A DNA stretch of 35,773 nt, taken from contig JAHZJB010000052.1 of assembly GCA_022601135.1 (NCBI GenBank), forward strand, positions 1 to 35,773, written 5' to 3'. The notes beneath the pieces were generated by a model. The model made no database searches. It worked only from the letters and a program-made list of their open reading frames with translations, and was not told the origin of the DNA. The position numbers and the translations under genes were made by a program. Shown piece by piece: positions 35,026 through 35,773 of the stretch. Within the stretch, counting starts at the first letter, position 1; every line of letters starts with the position of its first letter. This DNA comes from Actinomycetes bacterium (GTDB lineage Bacteria > Actinomycetota > Actinomycetes > Mycobacteriales > Mycobacteriaceae).

Positions 35026-35031
35026 AACGGG

Positions 35032-35469
35032 ATGACATGCGTGTTCTGCGCGGTCGCCGCCGGTGACGCCCCAGCCGTCCGGATCTACGAAGACGACGAC
35101 CATCTCGCCATCCTCGACATTCGACCGTTCACCCGGGGCCACACCCTGGTCATCCCCAAGCGCCACTCCGTCGACCTGCGCGACACAGCGCCGGAAACCG
35201 TGGCGCGGATGACCACGATCGGACAGCGCATCGCCAAGGCGGCACGCATCTCCGGCCTGCATGCCGACGGCACCAACATCGCCATAAACGACGGAAAGGC
35301 GGCATTCCAGTCCGTCTTCCACATCCATCTGCATGTGGTACCGCGACGCGACGGCGACAAGCTGTCGTTCGCCAAGGGCCTACTCGTTCGCCGGGATACC
35401 GACCGGGAGGCAACCGGCCGGCTGCTGCGCCAGGCACTGGCGCAATTGGACGCAACCGAGAAAGATTGA
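35032..35469 (+). CDS. HIT-family nucleotide hydrolase (Rv1262c-like)
   Basis: A 145-residue histidine-triad protein. The catalytic HIHLH is at 97–101 followed by VVPR, and the N-terminal FC-A / IYEDDDHLAILDIRPFTRGHTLVIPKRH pattern (about 5–45, key residues His37, His45) is typical. Cys3 and Cys6 form a CxxC that in some family members helps bind zinc with His45. HIT enzymes cleave phosphoramidates and dinucleoside polyphosphates. It is divergent from amiB2 and precedes the nitroreductase by four bases, suggesting co-transcription. Confidence 0.92.
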   Translation: MTCVFCAVAAGDAPAVRIYEDDDHLAILDIRPFTRGHTLVIPKRHSVDLRDTAPETVARMTTIGQRIAKAARISGLHADGTNIAINDGKAAFQSVFHIHLHVVPRRDGDKLSFAKGLLVRRDTDREATGRLLRQALAQLDATEKD

Positions 35470-35473
35470 CGTG

Positions 35474-35773
35474 ATGAGCATCGCGAACTGGATCGAAGAG
35501 CGTGCCGGATTTCGGCTGCTGAGGCTGCACGACAAGATATATCAGCGCACCGAGGGCCGCATCGGCCACCGTATGCCGTTGCCCGGAGCCCCGCTGAGCC
35601 TGCTGCTTCACACCGTCGGGGCGAAGACCGGTAGACGGCGAACGACCACGTTGTCCTACTTCCCTGACGGCGGGCACTACTACGTCGTCGCCTCCAAGGG
35701 GGGCGACCCCAAGGCACCCGGTTGGTATCACAACCTCAAGGCCGATCCGGACGTCGAGATCAACATAGGGCCA
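35474..35773 (+). CDS. Ddn-like F420-dependent nitroreductase family protein (partial)
   Basis: The first 100 codons of a gene cut by the window edge (full length about 145–150 expected). The product starts MSIANWIEERAG; LLLHTVGAKTGRRRTTTLSYF (about 44–64), YYVVASKGGDPKAPGWYHNL (70–89) and the beginning DPDVEI are the hallmarks of the split beta-barrel Ddn family. Members bind coenzyme F420; Ddn itself reduces quinones and activates nitroimidazoles. The exact substrate here cannot be told. ATG 35474 is used; GTG 35471 is just before it. It corresponds in place to Rv1261c. Confidence 0.88.
   Translation, partial: MSIANWIEERAGFRLLRLHDKIYQRTEGRIGHRMPLPGAPLSLLLHTVGAKTGRRRTTTLSYFPDGGHYYVVASKGGDPKAPGWYHNLKADPDVEINIGP

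Noticed and set aside
1..35773. CRISPR arrays, tRNA or rRNA genes, complete insertion sequences, riboswitches
   Set aside because: Looked for on both strands; the only clear tandem repeats are the cysD–cysNC unit and the 8-bp pair at 26969–26984, and no structured RNA or transposase set was recognised.

Overview
The window is GC-rich actinobacterial DNA, almost certainly Mycobacterium in the broad sense. From memory, without a database search, most genes match the M. tuberculosis Rv1261c–Rv1287 stretch, here read in reverse order. There are no rRNA or tRNA genes, CRISPR arrays or complete insertion sequences, and no stretch over 300 bases lacks a gene.

Layout, left to right. (1) 1–167: a truncated, AT-richer reading frame leaving the window. 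(2) 210–5380, minus strand: a sulfate-activation unit, cysD–cysNC–cysQ–rrf2, followed by an NPD-type flavin oxidoreductase. It is fired from a clear TTGACA/TACATT promoter at 5433–5462. Between cysD and cysNC lies a duplicated 32-bp unit that reads as two nine-codon mini-ORFs. (3) 5552–7835, minus: the two-component pair tcrX–tcrY. (4) 8050–13523, plus: oligopeptide permease oppBCDA, every ORF overlapping or nearly touching the next, preceded by a nine-codon leader ORF. (5) 13513–14769, minus: an alpha/beta hydrolase converging on oppA. (6) 14877–20283, minus: an SbcD-like phosphoesterase, a Rad50/SbcC-like ATPase and a GMC oxidoreductase, tightly coupled. (7) sixA-type phosphatase (plus), lprB–lprC lipoproteins (minus), and a heterodimeric ABC exporter pair (plus). 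(8) 25940–32382: an accessory segment with a 2TM protein, a possible DNA-binding protein behind tandem 8-bp repeats, a small membrane protein, an AIM24-family protein, dtd, a copper-type P1B ATPase behind a perfect CsoR-like operator, and a frameshifted 13E12-type HNH gene. (9) 32431–35773: a class III adenylyl cyclase downstream of amidase amiB2 (minus), then a HIT protein and the start of a Ddn-like nitroreductase (plus).

How the genes work together. CysD/CysN make APS, the CysC domain makes PAPS and CysQ removes PAP, with an Rrf2 regulator as the likely sensor. OppABCD imports peptides; its OppD carries a cysteine quartet of the kind linked to an Fe-S cluster. The two ABC exporter halves have complementary degenerate ATP sites. 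The P-type ATPase is probably copper-induced through a CsoR encoded elsewhere.

The less usual signals are at gene junctions: the duplicated mini-ORF unit in the cys operon, a leader ORF coupled to oppB, several TANNNT boxes 6–7 nt before a start codon (leaderless-type starts), a 16-bp dyad between amiB2 and the HIT gene, and a one-base frameshift in the HNH gene. I did not find a clearly new multi-gene system.
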